Origin: Photobacterium sp. DA100
GTDB lineage: Bacteria > Pseudomonadota > Gammaproteobacteria > Enterobacterales > Vibrionaceae
Direction of reading: 5' to 3'
Length of the DNA stretch: 64,000 nt
Assembly: GCF_029223585.1 (NCBI RefSeq)
Contig: NZ_CP119423.1
Span: 1,488,001-1,552,000, forward strand
In this document: one piece after another, positions 37,020 through 47,894 of the stretch
Numbering within the stretch: position 1 is the stretch's first letter
Layout of the letters: each line of letters starts with the position of its first letter
Notes under the pieces: model-generated
Databases searched by the model: none
Told to the model about the DNA's origin: nothing
What the model saw: the letters and a program-made list of their open reading frames with translations, nothing else
Made by a program: the position numbers and the translations under genes

Positions 37020-37916
37020 ATGATTTCTATCAAGCAGCTAAGTTATGCACTTGCCGTAGAAAAAACCTTACATTTCAAGAAAGCCGCCGATCTGTGCTTT
37101 GTCAGCCAGTCGGCGCTTAGTGCGGCCCTGAGCGAGCTTGAAAAGCAGCTCGGGCTGCAGATCTTTGAGCGCAACAACAAGCAAGTACTGGTCACGCCGA
37201 TTGGCCGAGAGGTGCTCGAGCGGGCAAAAGATATTTTGCTGCGGATCGAGGAATTGGAACACTTGGCCGGCAGCCAGAGTAGTCCCCTGAGCTTTCCTAT
37301 CAACCTTGGTGTCATTCCAACAATCGCGCCCTATTTGTTGCCGAAAATTTTTCCCGAGCTCAACGAGCGTTTTCCGCTTGCGCAAATCAATGTGGTGGAA
37401 GAGCAGTCACAACAGCTGGTGGATATGGTCAAAAGTGGCGAAATCGATACGGCCATTCTGGCGTTGCCGTATCCTTGCGAGGGGTTACTGACGCTGGAGT
37501 TTTGGCAGGAAGACTTTTATTGGGTTACCCTCAAAGGCGCGTTGTATTCCCGGCAGAGCGAAATCACCAGCGACGAAGTCACGCAAACTCGCTTGATGCT
37601 GCTCAAGGAAGGTCATTGCCTCAAACACCATGCATTGGATGTATGCAAACTGACCGAGCAGCGGGCCAACCATGGCTTTGGTGCAACCAGTTTGACCACC
37701 CTGATCCAGATGGTGCAGGGAAACCTGGGGACGACCTTGATCCCGGCAATGGCCAAAGAGCAGCTCATTGCCGCCAGTGATCGGCTGTCGGTTATCCACC
37801 TCAATGAACCCAGCCCCCACCGCAGAATTGCCTTTGTTTACCGGCCCAATTACAGCTGCCTGTCGAGCATCGTAGCCCTCGCCGAAATTTGTAAGGCATC
37901 TCTCGTTACTAACTGA
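37020..37916 (+). CDS. oxyR: LysR-type hydrogen peroxide sensor OxyR
   Basis: A 298-residue LysR regulator. The N-terminal winged helix-turn-helix is at about 2-60. The two redox cysteines of OxyR are both present with exact spacing: Cys-200 in EGHC and Cys-209 nine residues later (GHCLKHHALDVC). The disulfide between them turns OxyR into an activator of peroxide-defence genes. The sequence FGATSLTTLIQMVQGNLGTTLIPAMA also matches the family. It lies directly upstream of katG on the same strand, a classic target. Confidence 0.93.
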   Translation: MISIKQLSYALAVEKTLHFKKAADLCFVSQSALSAALSELEKQLGLQIFERNNKQVLVTPIGREVLERAKDILLRIEELEHLAGSQSSPLSFPINLGVIPTIAPYLLPKIFPELNERFPLAQINVVEEQSQQLVDMVKSGEIDTAILALPYPCEGLLTLEFWQEDFYWVTLKGALYSRQSEITSDEVTQTRLMLLKEGHCLKHHALDVCKLTEQRANHGFGATSLTTLIQMVQGNLGTTLIPAMAKEQLIAASDRLSVIHLNEPSPHRRIAFVYRPNYSCLSSIVALAEICKASLVTN

Positions 37917-37984
37917 TTATTAATCATAAATAAATTCTTTTTTGCCAATCATATTTTCTGATAACAATGTTCGGAATTTTGTAA

Positions 37985-40267
<2,283 letters not shown>

Positions 40268-40327
40268 TCATTATTAAAGGCTGAGAGTCGTTACGAAAGA
40301 GAAACAAACTTAAGTGTGCTGCAAACT

Positions 40328-40364
40328 AGAAGCCGTGCTTGATTTCGACACGGCTTCTTTTTTT
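40328..40364 (+). terminator. Rho-independent terminator of katG
   Basis: A perfect 10-bp stem, AGAAGCCGTG (40328-40337) and CACGGCTTCT (40349-40358), followed by a T-run to 40364. The end of the T-run touches the stop of the convergent gene. Confidence 0.92.
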
Positions 40365-41127
40365 ACTGCCCGTAAGTCTGTTCAAGATACGCCACAATAT
40401 CTTTCGATTCGAACATGGCAGCTCCGGTATTGGGATCCATCAGGAAAGGAACCTGCACATTGCCGTACTGCTTGAAGAATTCATCCCGTTTGGTATTGGG
40501 CAGCGGTTGGTAGGGTTTGAGGCTCCACCGCATGTTTGCTGGCCCCATATCTGAGAGTTGCTGTTTGCCAAGGTTAATCAGAATATAGCTCAGCTCTAAT
40601 TCACACAGCTTTTCGCGCACCAGCCTGGCGTACGGGCTGGATTCGAAGCTGTACAATATCAACGGCAGCTGGGGTTGATGTGATGGTTGGGCATGCGTTC
40701 CCGTATTAAACCGAACACTTGAAGCCAGCGTTGAGCTGACTTGGTTTGTGACTCTACCAAGTAGGGAAGTCGATGTACTTACCGAACCATAATGTTGGTT
40801 AAGGTGTTTTAGAATAGACTTCGCACCATACATGGCTTTGGATTGGTTATTATCAACAAAAACCGGTGGCCGGATGTCATCACCTTTACCCGATTGGGTT
40901 TTCAGTGCCCCGATATTCTTGCCGCCTTTGGGGCAGGGAACAATGAGAATATCCAAATTCAGCTTAGTCAGCGCTTCGCGAATCTGTCGGCATTCGGCAT
41001 TATTCTCTTGGTCAAACAGCATGAGCGTTTGCGTTGGCTGCTCGGTTGTTGTATCTGCCACTGTTCCTTGCCAGCAGCGATAAGTAGAGGCGAGCAGTGA
41101 GGTTGTAACGTCTAGAATATGATTCAT
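40363..41127 (-). CDS. Protein with two glutathione S-transferase N-terminal (thioredoxin-fold) domains
   Basis: A 254-residue cytosolic protein. The first thioredoxin-like domain (about 35-115) carries NNAECRQIREAL with one cysteine. The second (about 155-250) begins LILYSFESSPYARLVREKLCELELSYILINLGK and ends ESKDIVAYLEQTYG, a good GST-N match. The usual CPYC/CPFC is replaced by SSPY, so a dithiol activity is unlikely; glutathione binding is possible through ESKDI. No C-terminal helical GST domain follows. The ATG at 41127 has an AGG a few bases upstream; an earlier in-frame start at 41157 is less likely. Convergent with katG, so an oxidative-stress link is possible but unproven. Confidence 0.7.
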   Translation of the reverse strand: MNHILDVTTSLLASTYRCWQGTVADTTTEQPTQTLMLFDQENNAECRQIREALTKLNLDILIVPCPKGGKNIGALKTQSGKGDDIRPPVFVDNNQSKAMYGAKSILKHLNQHYGSVSTSTSLLGRVTNQVSSTLASSVRFNTGTHAQPSHQPQLPLILYSFESSPYARLVREKLCELELSYILINLGKQQLSDMGPANMRWSLKPYQPLPNTKRDEFFKQYGNVQVPFLMDPNTGAAMFESKDIVAYLEQTYGQ

Positions 41128-41395
41128 TGTTAACCTAATTCCTTTTGGTAAATGCAATGTGTTGAGTGCTGTTTATTCTTGCTATCGTGCTACCTGCTAT
41201 GGCCGAAGTTATAGTTATTCTAGTTCATGAAAGATAATTTTTTCAGTGATTTATCTTACATATTGGACGGTGCTGTTGGAACGTCAGCAAGCGACTGGGA
41301 GTGAAGATTGCAGATAATGTTCTATGCTGCCTTGAGTGGTCAGTTATAATACGTCCTAGCTACTTAGATATAAAAAAATGATATTAGCAGGAAGC

Positions 41396-42151
41396 ATGAA
41401 AACGGAAACCAAACAGGAAAAGCGCCTAAGGCAATTGGCTGAATTACTGCAAGGCCAAGATAAAATACACCTGAAGAAAGCCGCAGAAACCCTAGCGGTT
41501 TCTGAAATGACCCTGCGCCGAGACTTGACCCTGCCTCATCCCACACTGAGTGTTATTGGTGGTTATATTATCAATAAACAATCAGGTACGAGCGGCGCGG
41601 AATATAGGCTCATCGAGCAGAATGAAAATCATGTCAGCGAGAAAAGTGCGTTGGGCAAACTGGCTGCCCAGAGGGTCAGCAACAATGACACCGTGTTCTT
41701 TGATAACGGTACAACCACAGTCCATATTATCCATGCCATCGATGATGAAATCGCCTTTACCGGGGTGTGTTTTTCGCTGAATATTTTCTTGGCCTTAAAA
41801 AGCAAGCCCAACTGTAAGCCAATATTATGCGGCGGTCAGTTCGATGCGAAATGTAATCACTTTTACCCTCTGTCGACCCAAACTGAATTGGATAATCTTA
41901 GATTTGACTTGATGTTTGCCTCGGCGGCGGGGATTGATCCGCAGCAGGGTGTGACTTGCTATGCGCTGACCGAATTGCCTTATAAGCGTCAGGCCATGCG
42001 CCAATCGCAGAAGACGATCTTGGTTGTCGATAGCAGTAAGATAGGTAAGGTCCGCAAAGCTTTTATGTGCCGGGTTGAAGATATCGATGAGATTTTATGC
42101 GACAGCGATTTGCCGAACCGCTGGGTAGCAGAAGGCGATATCCCTAACTAA
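41396..42151 (+). CDS. deoR: DeoR-family transcriptional repressor, DeoR type
   Basis: A 251-residue regulator matching E. coli DeoR along its length. The helix-turn-helix at about 20-45 (DKIHLKKAAETLAVSEMTLRRDL) is the DeoR signature. The sugar-sensing domain has TVFFDNGTTTVHIIHAID and VVDSSKIGKVR. DeoR represses nucleoside catabolism genes until deoxyribose 5-phosphate appears. GGAAGC directly before the ATG at 41396 fixes the start. No deo genes are adjacent, so targets lie elsewhere or differ. Confidence 0.85.
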   Translation: MKTETKQEKRLRQLAELLQGQDKIHLKKAAETLAVSEMTLRRDLTLPHPTLSVIGGYIINKQSGTSGAEYRLIEQNENHVSEKSALGKLAAQRVSNNDTVFFDNGTTTVHIIHAIDDEIAFTGVCFSLNIFLALKSKPNCKPILCGGQFDAKCNHFYPLSTQTELDNLRFDLMFASAAGIDPQQGVTCYALTELPYKRQAMRQSQKTILVVDSSKIGKVRKAFMCRVEDIDEILCDSDLPNRWVAEGDIPN

Positions 42152-42176
42152 CGGTGAAGTGACTTGGAATAAATTA

Positions 42177-42209
42177 AAAGAGGCTGAATTCAGCCTCTTT
42201 GTCTTTTTT
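42177..42209 (+). terminator. Terminator between deoR and the nuclease gene
   Basis: A perfect 24-base palindrome at 42177-42200 centred on GAATTC, giving a stem with GAGGCTGA and TCAGCCTC. GTCTTTTTT follows on the + strand. On the - strand the tail is AT-rich, so it can also serve the convergent nuclease transcript. Confidence 0.88.
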
Positions 42210-42216
42210 GCTAATG

Positions 42217-45200
42217 CTATTTACGCTTTCTGCGCAACAAGCCTAGGCCCATCAGAGACAGCAGGCCAAACCATCCCGTAGAGCCGCCAGAACCATCGTA
42301 GCTAGGCTCCGTCACTTTAGGCTCAAGTGAGTCGCGTTTAACCACTTCAACATCCATGGTCACCGTGGCATTGGTAATTGGTGTCGCAGTGGCCTTGGAG
42401 CTCATTGGGCGTACCAGGGACATGGTCATCGTGTACCGGCCCGTATCGATGCCGTTCACATCAAACGATACCGTATGCTTACCGTCTTCTGTCAGTGTTA
42501 CCTCCGGCAGGGTTACTTTGCTCATATCGGCAGGTGCCGGCGAAAATTGGATCCTTGCCACATCACCTGCTTTTGCCTCGCTGGTTGGAATAGGGTAAGC
42601 CACTTCCATACGGCCACTCTTTGTCGCCAGCAGTACTGGCTCGCCAGCGGTTTCACCATATCCGTAGCTTAGGGTGATAATGGCAGAGTCATGATCTGAA
42701 GAGCGGTAAGGATCTTGCGAATAGAAAGGGTTGTTACCCCAAGAGCTACTCTTGTATTTGCTGCTGTAATCAAACAGTGGTGATTCAGCGGCATTGATAT
42801 GCCAGTCCGTCGCATCGATAACACGTTTTGACAATGATGAAGTGATCAGGACATGGTCAAGTGAGCCGATTTCATCATTGTAGGAATAACTCCAAACAGC
42901 ATGTTTCTGGTGGGTCTCTTTTTCAATCTTGTCATTGATCATCTCAACGGCATTGATCAAGCCATATGATTTGGTGATTTCCGCGCCATTTTCGCCAAAC
43001 TGTGGCTTGTAGCCAATAAAGGTATCACGCGCAGCGCGAATGGTTTTTCCTTCAGGCAAGTATTTCGGGATCGTGGTCAATACCAGCATCGGATCTTCAT
43101 TGGCATAGGAGTTGAAGTCACCCATGACCACTTGATCGCCACCCATTTTGGCAAGTTGCTCACCTAATTCAACAGCAGCGGCAACCCGGAAGTTTTCACA
43201 TGAACCTTGGAAGTCATCATTTCTGACATCATCTTTTTCCGGGTTGAACTTATCCCATGATTGCCAGCCTTGCCAGTCTTCCCAACATGTTGAGCCTTTC
43301 GACTTCAGGTGGTTAACCGCAACAGTGAGTTTCTTGCCGGTATTGAGCAGGCGGAAGGTGGCAGCAACGGTATTGCGTTGGAAGTTCTTACCGTTTTCGC
43401 GGATCTCTTCATTTTCGTCGGTCACCGGCTGGCCATTTTCATAAGCAATGATCGGGGCTTCCTGGCGTGGCATTTCAATAATGCGCGATGATTCCAGTGC
43501 GACTTTGCTTGGGCGGTACAATAGCCCCGAGGTAATAGCATCACCACCTACAGAGTCGTACTCATCCAGCACCACATCGCCGTTTGAATCGAAGCCAACA
43601 AATACGTATTTGTTGTGGACTGATTTAGCTTCGTTGCGGTCTTGGTAGTTTTCGTAGTAGTACTTTTCGTTGACTGCGTTAACTAGTTCTGTGATGGCAC
43701 TGTAAGCCCCAAACCCATTGTTTTCAATTTCCATCAGGCCAATGATATCGGCATCGAGACCATAGATGGCCTCGACGATTTTGGCCTGCTGGCGTTCAAA
43801 ATCAATTTGGCTTTCGGCACCACGGTTATCACCGTGCTGGTTTTCCGCACCGCCGTATGGCGAGTTGAAATAGTTAAGGACATTCTGGGTCGCCAAGCGA
43901 ATGGCAAAGGCATCAGAGGTTGTTTCTTCGCTGATCTCCGGCTGCTCTTGGCGATCGGTATTGTGAATGAAGTTAGTGTTATCAACTTCTTTCATCGGGA
44001 TCAGACGGTAATCCCCGTAGGAGAAGTGGATTACGCCCTCTAGGCCAACAACGCTGTCGTTGATGCGGATGTAGTTGTTTTCCGGGTCCGATTTGAAATT
44101 CGGGTAGTAGGGGATTTCGCCATTGCCCGGCTTCTTGTCGCTGTCGACATATAAGCGGAAGTTGTCGTTCTCTGCGGCCTGATTTTTTGAGCCCTGACTG
44201 CCGGCAATGTTTTCTTGGTTCGGCTGCATGTTAGGGCGTTTATAAGCCAGTACCATGTTGTTGCGTCGGCTATCATAATCGTAGCTGAAGGTACGAGAAA
44301 CCCGCATGTCGTCTTTGACATTCGGGGTGTATAGATCGATGTCTTCTGGCAAGCGAACTAACATGCCTTCGTGTCGTTCCAGGGTCTTCTCAAAGTCATC
44401 GTCGTCGATTGCAATTGTGGTGAGATCAACCGCTGCAGGTACAGAGATAGCTTCAGAGCCCACTTCCCAGCCATCGGCAGCCAGTTGGGTCATGCCGTAA
44501 TTTTCTTGTACCTTGCCCGTCACCGTCACTGTGGCGCCAATCTGCGGCTGTTCATTAGTGGTGGCAATGAACAGGCCGTTTGAGGTTTGGCTGTCGCCAT
44601 CGTCGGCATAGAGGTAGAAGCCTTTCACTAACGAGTTGGCAACCGCCGAGACCACGCCGGTCACGCGGTAGCGATCAGCGGATTGGTATTCGCCGTCCTC
44701 AAGCAGTGGAGAGCGGAAACCGCTGCCTTGAATTTCACCAATGGTGGTATCGATTGCTTCGGCAGGTTTTTCTTCCAAGGTGGGATCACCAAGGCCGGAG
44801 AAGTCATCTTTGCCAAACTGAGACCAGTCTGCCTGTTCGTATGTTGGTGATTGCGACTCACTGCCTTGGTAACGGCGGAGGGTGCGATCAGCGCCCCAGA
44901 GGTTATCTTCTTCCGCAATGCCAATGATATCGAGTATGTTGTTGCGAGGGTCGGTTGTTTTGGCCAGTACTACAGCGTCGTCACCGTTAAAGCCCATGGC
45001 GTTGTAGCCAGATGTTGGTGAAAGAAGGTGGGAGGCGCCATTATTCGTAACTGCTGCAATGAGCTCTGCACTCGCTTTGCCATGGGCGAGAACAACCGCT
45101 TTTTTGGCCGGAATAGTCAAGCCTTTCAGGATTGATGCTTTATCTGCGCTGTAGATCATATTGATGTACTTACCGCTGTCGTAGTACAAGCCAACAGAAT

Positions 45201-45366
45201 CATCGAAGGTATAGTCGGTCTCTCCGGTATTTGTCAGTTCGATAGCCTTGTTATAGCTGCTACCTTCTACGTATTCAGAGATAATAATATCGTCAATGCC
45301 AGCGATGGCTGGAGCGGCGAGGGCAGCAGCAATTGCTGCCGAAACCAATGTTATTTTGTTTTTCAT
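42217..45366 (-). CDS. Extracellular endonuclease, ExeM type, with GlyGly-CTERM anchor
   Basis: A 1049-residue secreted DNase. In order: signal peptide (1-22), a lamin-tail-like domain (about 25-190; IIISEYVEGSSYNKAIEL), an OB-fold region (about 205-470), an endonuclease/exonuclease/phosphatase domain (about 490-870) and a C-terminal sorting tail. Active-site signs in the nuclease domain are LATQNVLNYF, DIIGLMEIEN, VAVNHLKSKGS, VMGDFNSY and SLDHVL / SSDHDSAI. The end (GGSTGWFGLLSLMGLGLLRRKRK) is a GlyGly-CTERM: glycines, a hydrophobic stretch and basic residues, processed by rhombosortase after type II secretion. It degrades extracellular DNA, important for nutrients and biofilm. It is 37 bases downstream of the porin gene on the same strand. 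Confidence 0.93.
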   Translation of the reverse strand: MKNKITLVSAAIAAALAAPAIAGIDDIIISEYVEGSSYNKAIELTNTGETDYTFDDSVGLYYDSGKYINMIYSADKASILKGLTIPAKKAVVLAHGKASAELIAAVTNNGASHLLSPTSGYNAMGFNGDDAVVLAKTTDPRNNILDIIGIAEEDNLWGADRTLRRYQGSESQSPTYEQADWSQFGKDDFSGLGDPTLEEKPAEAIDTTIGEIQGSGFRSPLLEDGEYQSADRYRVTGVVSAVANSLVKGFYLYADDGDSQTSNGLFIATTNEQPQIGATVTVTGKVQENYGMTQLAADGWEVGSEAISVPAAVDLTTIAIDDDDFEKTLERHEGMLVRLPEDIDLYTPNVKDDMRVSRTFSYDYDSRRNNMVLAYKRPNMQPNQENIAGSQGSKNQAAENDNFRLYVDSDKKPGNGEIPYYPNFKSDPENNYIRINDSVVGLEGVIHFSYGDYRLIPMKEVDNTNFIHNTDRQEQPEISEETTSDAFAIRLATQNVLNYFNSPYGGAENQHGDNRGAESQIDFERQQAKIVEAIYGLDADIIGLMEIENNGFGAYSAITELVNAVNEKYYYENYQDRNEAKSVHNKYVFVGFDSNGDVVLDEYDSVGGDAITSGLLYRPSKVALESSRIIEMPRQEAPIIAYENGQPVTDENEEIRENGKNFQRNTVAATFRLLNTGKKLTVAVNHLKSKGSTCWEDWQGWQSWDKFNPEKDDVRNDDFQGSCENFRVAAAVELGEQLAKMGGDQVVMGDFNSYANEDPMLVLTTIPKYLPEGKTIRAARDTFIGYKPQFGENGAEITKSYGLINAVEMINDKIEKETHQKHAVWSYSYNDEIGSLDHVLITSSLSKRVIDATDWHINAAESPLFDYSSKYKSSSWGNNPFYSQDPYRSSDHDSAIITLSYGYGETAGEPVLLATKSGRMEVAYPIPTSEAKAGDVARIQFSPAPADMSKVTLPEVTLTEDGKHTVSFDVNGIDTGRYTMTMSLVRPMSSKATATPITNATVTMDVEVVKRDSLEPKVTEPSYDGSGGSTGWFGLLSLMGLGLLRRKRK

Positions 45367-45403
45367 AGCAATTTGACTCTTTATTTTTAGTTATTGGTGA
45401 GAA

Positions 45404-46486
45404 TTAGAAATAAACCCGTGCGTAGGCGTAAACATCTTGGGCGGCTTCACCGACGTTGCCTTCGATAGCCAGTACCGATGAGCTAGTTGGTTTGTAGTTC
45501 ACACCCAGGGTGCCCCAGGTACGGCTGCTGCCCCAGCTGTAGTCTTTACCGTCCCAGTACTCGCTGTCTTTGTCCCAGTTTTCATAGGCTTCATAGTTCG
45601 CCGAGCCAACCACTTGCCATTGCTCGGTTAGGTTATATTTGGCGGAGACCAAAGCCCCTTCATGATCGAGGGTTTGGTAATCGTTATAGCGGTACACTTT
45701 GTTGTTTGGATCGCTGGTATCAACCGTTGTTTTTTCCTGGGCGATATCTTCTTGCTCAAGGAAACCATTGAAGCCCAATGTAAGATCTTGGGTGACAGCT
45801 AGGCGCATGCCCAAGCCGAGTAGGCGTTGTTCACCGTATTTAGATTCACCCTCGGAACCACCGCGGCCTTCTAAACCAACAACGATAGAAAAGACTTTGC
45901 CGAAATAACCAGCGTAACCGTTAACCACATCACCCAGCGGGGAGCCGGAGCTGGACTTGGAATCGTAGCTGTAAGAAGCCCCAACTTTGATATCGCCGTA
46001 GCGGCCTTCATATTTTACCGTGGCGTCCTGATCGCCCGCTTCACCGGTTTCTACCGTTGTATCAAAGGTAAAATCGCCGTATTTGTCGTAGTCATCAAAC
46101 GCGGTATCGGTCAAGCCTGCCTCAATGTAGTGGTGATCATTGAACTCGCAGCCAAGGTATAGCTTGTCGATGCTGAGCACCATGTCGCCGGAACCGTATT
46201 TCCAGTTCTCGCGCTCGTAATCCAACTCCAGTCGGTAAAGGATCTCGCCATTGCGGCCTTTGACCCCGAGCGTGGCAAACGAGTCATCAATATAGCTTTG
46301 ATCCTTGTAAAACTCGCCAGATTCAAAGTCAGCTCCGAAATGTCCGCCGATCCCGACTTCACCGTAGACAGCGAGATAATCACCGTTGTCGGCTTGGTAA
46401 ACGGTCGCGGCCTGTAGGGATGGGGTAAGCATCAGTGAAGAAACGAATGCAGCAAGCGCACTTTTTTTATGTTTGAGAATGTTCAT
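45404..46486 (-). CDS. Outer membrane porin, Vibrio general-porin type
   Basis: A 360-residue porin precursor. A signal peptide (MNILKHKKSALAAFVSSLML, cleaved near TPSLQA) is followed by an acidic start ATVYQADNGDYLAVYGEVGIGG, alternating beta strands, and a terminal aromatic residue (YAYARVYF). This fits Gram-negative trimeric porins with 16 strands. The start at 46486 has AAAGG upstream; the longer frame to 46624 is untranslated leader. It lies just before the nuclease gene, so both may share a transcript; a role in taking up nuclease products is a guess. Confidence 0.85.
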   Translation of the reverse strand: MNILKHKKSALAAFVSSLMLTPSLQAATVYQADNGDYLAVYGEVGIGGHFGADFESGEFYKDQSYIDDSFATLGVKGRNGEILYRLELDYERENWKYGSGDMVLSIDKLYLGCEFNDHHYIEAGLTDTAFDDYDKYGDFTFDTTVETGEAGDQDATVKYEGRYGDIKVGASYSYDSKSSSGSPLGDVVNGYAGYFGKVFSIVVGLEGRGGSEGESKYGEQRLLGLGMRLAVTQDLTLGFNGFLEQEDIAQEKTTVDTSDPNNKVYRYNDYQTLDHEGALVSAKYNLTEQWQVVGSANYEAYENWDKDSEYWDGKDYSWGSSRTWGTLGVNYKPTSSSVLAIEGNVGEAAQDVYAYARVYF

Positions 46487-46835
46487 CTTATAACCTTTGT
46501 TGATATCCAAACATTTTGATTTTATTTTGTTTTTATTGTTACTTTTTATATCGTGGTGAAGCAAATATCGGCTCCTAATAATGAGAGCGTTATCAATATT
46601 ATTGTTGATTTGTTGGTAATGCATTGTTGCTGGGAATGGTTCTGAGGCAACATTGACTCAATTATTTACGAGAGGTTGTCCAAAAATACGACTGGTTGAA
46701 CTGATGAGGTGGCAGTTATGCGAGTAGCAAAATGTTGAACGGAAGTATATTTGTGAAGCGATTTTTTTGTTGCGTTGGTAACAATAATGGCGATTGGAGC
46801 GGAATAGGAAAATGAGAGGAGGGCAGTTGTTTGAA
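46487..46835. other. Intergenic region between the porin gene and the tRNA terminator
   Basis: Nearly 350 bases without a credible gene. It is AT-rich near the porin and presumably holds its promoter. Nothing else could be recognised; short frames here overlap the tRNA end and lack ribosome sites. Confidence 0.5.
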
Positions 46836-46867
46836 CGCAAAAAAGCCTGCTCAATGAGCAGGCTTTT
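46836..46867 (-). terminator. Terminator of the valine tRNA cluster
   Basis: A perfect 12-bp stem, AAAAGCCTGCTC (46841-46852) and GAGCAGGCTTTT (46856-46867), loop AAT. On the - strand a T-run continues past the stem (TTTTTTGCG). It lies 15 bases after the last tRNA. Confidence 0.93.
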
Positions 46868-46881
46868 GCTTCTTATGAAAG

Positions 46882-46957
46882 TGGTGGGCGATACCGGGCT
46901 CGAACCAGTGACCCCCTCCTTGTAAGGGAGGTGCTCTCCCAACTGAGCTAATCGCCC
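46882..46957 (-). tRNA. tRNA-Val (anticodon TAC)
   Basis: 76 bases including an encoded CCA. Acceptor GGGCGAT, D-arm TAGCTCAGTTGGGAGAGC, anticodon loop CTTACAA between CCTCC and GGAGG, T-arm GGTTCGAGCC. It is the last gene of the cluster and reads the GTA, GTG and probably GTT codons. Confidence 0.95.
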
Positions 46958-47004
46958 TAATAAACGCTTGGGAGCCTCAATGAGGTAGTGCGTTTATTGG
47001 AATT

Positions 47005-47081
47005 TGGTGGGTCCGGGCGAACTCGAATCGCCGACCCCTACCATGTCAAGGTAGTACTCTAACCAACTGAGCTACGGACCC
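47005..47081 (-). tRNA. tRNA-Val (anticodon GAC)
   Basis: 77 bases including encoded CCA. Acceptor GGGTCCG/CGGACCC, anticodon stem CTACC-GGTAG with loop TTGACAT, anticodon GAC. Sequence differs from the other five GAC genes mostly in the acceptor and T stem. Confidence 0.95.
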
Positions 47082-47115
47082 AAATTTGTACTTCTTATTT
47101 GGTTAAGTAAGAAGT

Positions 47116-47192
47116 TGGTACGACCGAGTGGACTCGAACCACCGACCCCCACCATGTCAAGGTGGTGCTCTAACCAGCTGAGCTACGGTCGT
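47116..47192 (-). tRNA. tRNA-Val (anticodon GAC), type A copy 1
   Basis: 77 bases with CCA. Acceptor ACGACCG/CGGTCGT, anticodon loop TTGACAT between CCACC and GGTGG. Same sequence as the genes at 47324-47400 and 47532-47608. Confidence 0.95.
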
Positions 47193-47217
47193 ACTGTATC
47201 TTCAATTAAATTGAAGA

Positions 47218-47294
47218 TGGTGCGTCTGAGTGGACTCGAACCACCGACCCCTACCATGTCAAGGTAGTACTCTAACCAGCTGAGCTACAGACGC
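47218..47294 (-). tRNA. tRNA-Val (anticodon GAC), type B copy 1
   Basis: 77 bases with CCA. Acceptor GCGTCTG/CAGACGC, anticodon stem CTACC-GGTAG, loop TTGACAT. Same sequence as the gene at 47426-47502. Confidence 0.95.
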
Positions 47295-47323
47295 AGATTG
47301 TGTTCTAGATTAAAGCTAGAAAT

Positions 47324-47400
47324 TGGTACGACCGAGTGGACTCGAACCACCGACCCCCACCATGTCAAGGTGGTGCTCTAACCAGCTGAGCTACGGTCGT
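47324..47400 (-). tRNA. tRNA-Val (anticodon GAC), type A copy 2
   Basis: Identical in sequence to the tRNA at 47116-47192, exactly 208 bases away. Confidence 0.95.
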
Positions 47401-47425
47401 ACTGTATCTTCAATCAAATTGAAGA

Positions 47426-47502
47426 TGGTGCGTCTGAGTGGACTCGAACCACCGACCCCTACCATGTCAAGGTAGTACTCTAACCAGCTGAGCTACAGAC
47501 GC
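47426..47502 (-). tRNA. tRNA-Val (anticodon GAC), type B copy 2
   Basis: Identical in sequence to the tRNA at 47218-47294, exactly 208 bases away. Confidence 0.95.
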
Positions 47503-47531
47503 AAATTGTGTTCTAGATTAAAGCTAGAAGT

Positions 47532-47608
47532 TGGTACGACCGAGTGGACTCGAACCACCGACCCCCACCATGTCAAGGTGGTGCTCTAACCAGCTGAGCT
47601 ACGGTCGT
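47532..47608 (-). tRNA. tRNA-Val (anticodon GAC), type A copy 3 (first gene of the operon)
   Basis: Identical to the other type A copies, 208 bases from copy 2. It is nearest the promoter at 47635-47663. Confidence 0.95.
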
Positions 47609-47634
47609 ACTGCATTCCCGTGGGAACGAGGAGC

Positions 47635-47663
47635 ATATTAGCGAGTGATGATCCCTCGTGCAA
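47635..47663 (-). promoter_or_regulatory. Sigma-70 promoter of the valine tRNA cluster
   Basis: Read on the - strand: -35 TTGCAC (complement of 47658-47663), 17-base spacer, -10 TAATAT (complement of 47635-47640), then a GC-rich stretch GCTCCTCG. A strong promoter with a GC-rich discriminator is typical of stable RNA operons under stringent control. Confidence 0.85.
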
Positions 47664-47824
47664 GTGTTTGAGTTGGCTTTTTTAAGTTATGGTGACTGTT
47701 TGCTTATGCTTTGAGCGCGGCGGATTATTTATCACCGCCGTGGCGGTTAAAAGTGTGATTTCAATCACTTTTATCCGAGGTGACTTTCCCTCTCCAGCTT
47801 TTTCATATTGCCTGACGATAAAGT

Positions 47825-47860
47825 TAAGCCAGCTTGTCATTATGCTAACAAGCTGGCTTA
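47825..47860 (-). terminator. Hairpin after the ParA-like gene
   Basis: A perfect 13-bp stem, TAAGCCAGCTTGT (47825-47837) and ACAAGCTGGCTTA (47848-47860), loop of ten bases. The T-run on the - strand is weak. It lies 34 bases after the ParA stop and is the likely transcript end. The surrounding bases between the tRNA promoter and this gene contain no credible gene. Confidence 0.6.
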
Positions 47861-47894
47861 CAATGATAACTGCCTGATAACTATGGACGAGGCG

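Larger units (their letters stand above)
47116..47608. repeat. 208-bp tandem repeat carrying valine tRNA genes
   Basis: The unit holds one type A and one type B tRNA-Val(GAC) plus spacers. It is present twice in full (47116-47323 and 47324-47531), followed by a third partial copy (type A only). Spacers are nearly identical: for example cttcaattaaattgaag versus cttcaatcaaattgaag, one change. This indicates recent tandem duplication. Confidence 0.9.

Noticed and set aside
47005..47608. CRISPR-like regular repeats
   Set aside because: The repeats are full tRNA genes with cloverleaf and CCA; the period is 208 bases and no cas genes are present.
47689..47877. 62-codon frame between the tRNA promoter and the ParA gene
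   Set aside because: No ribosome site, and it overlaps the ParA terminator hairpin; the composition looks random.
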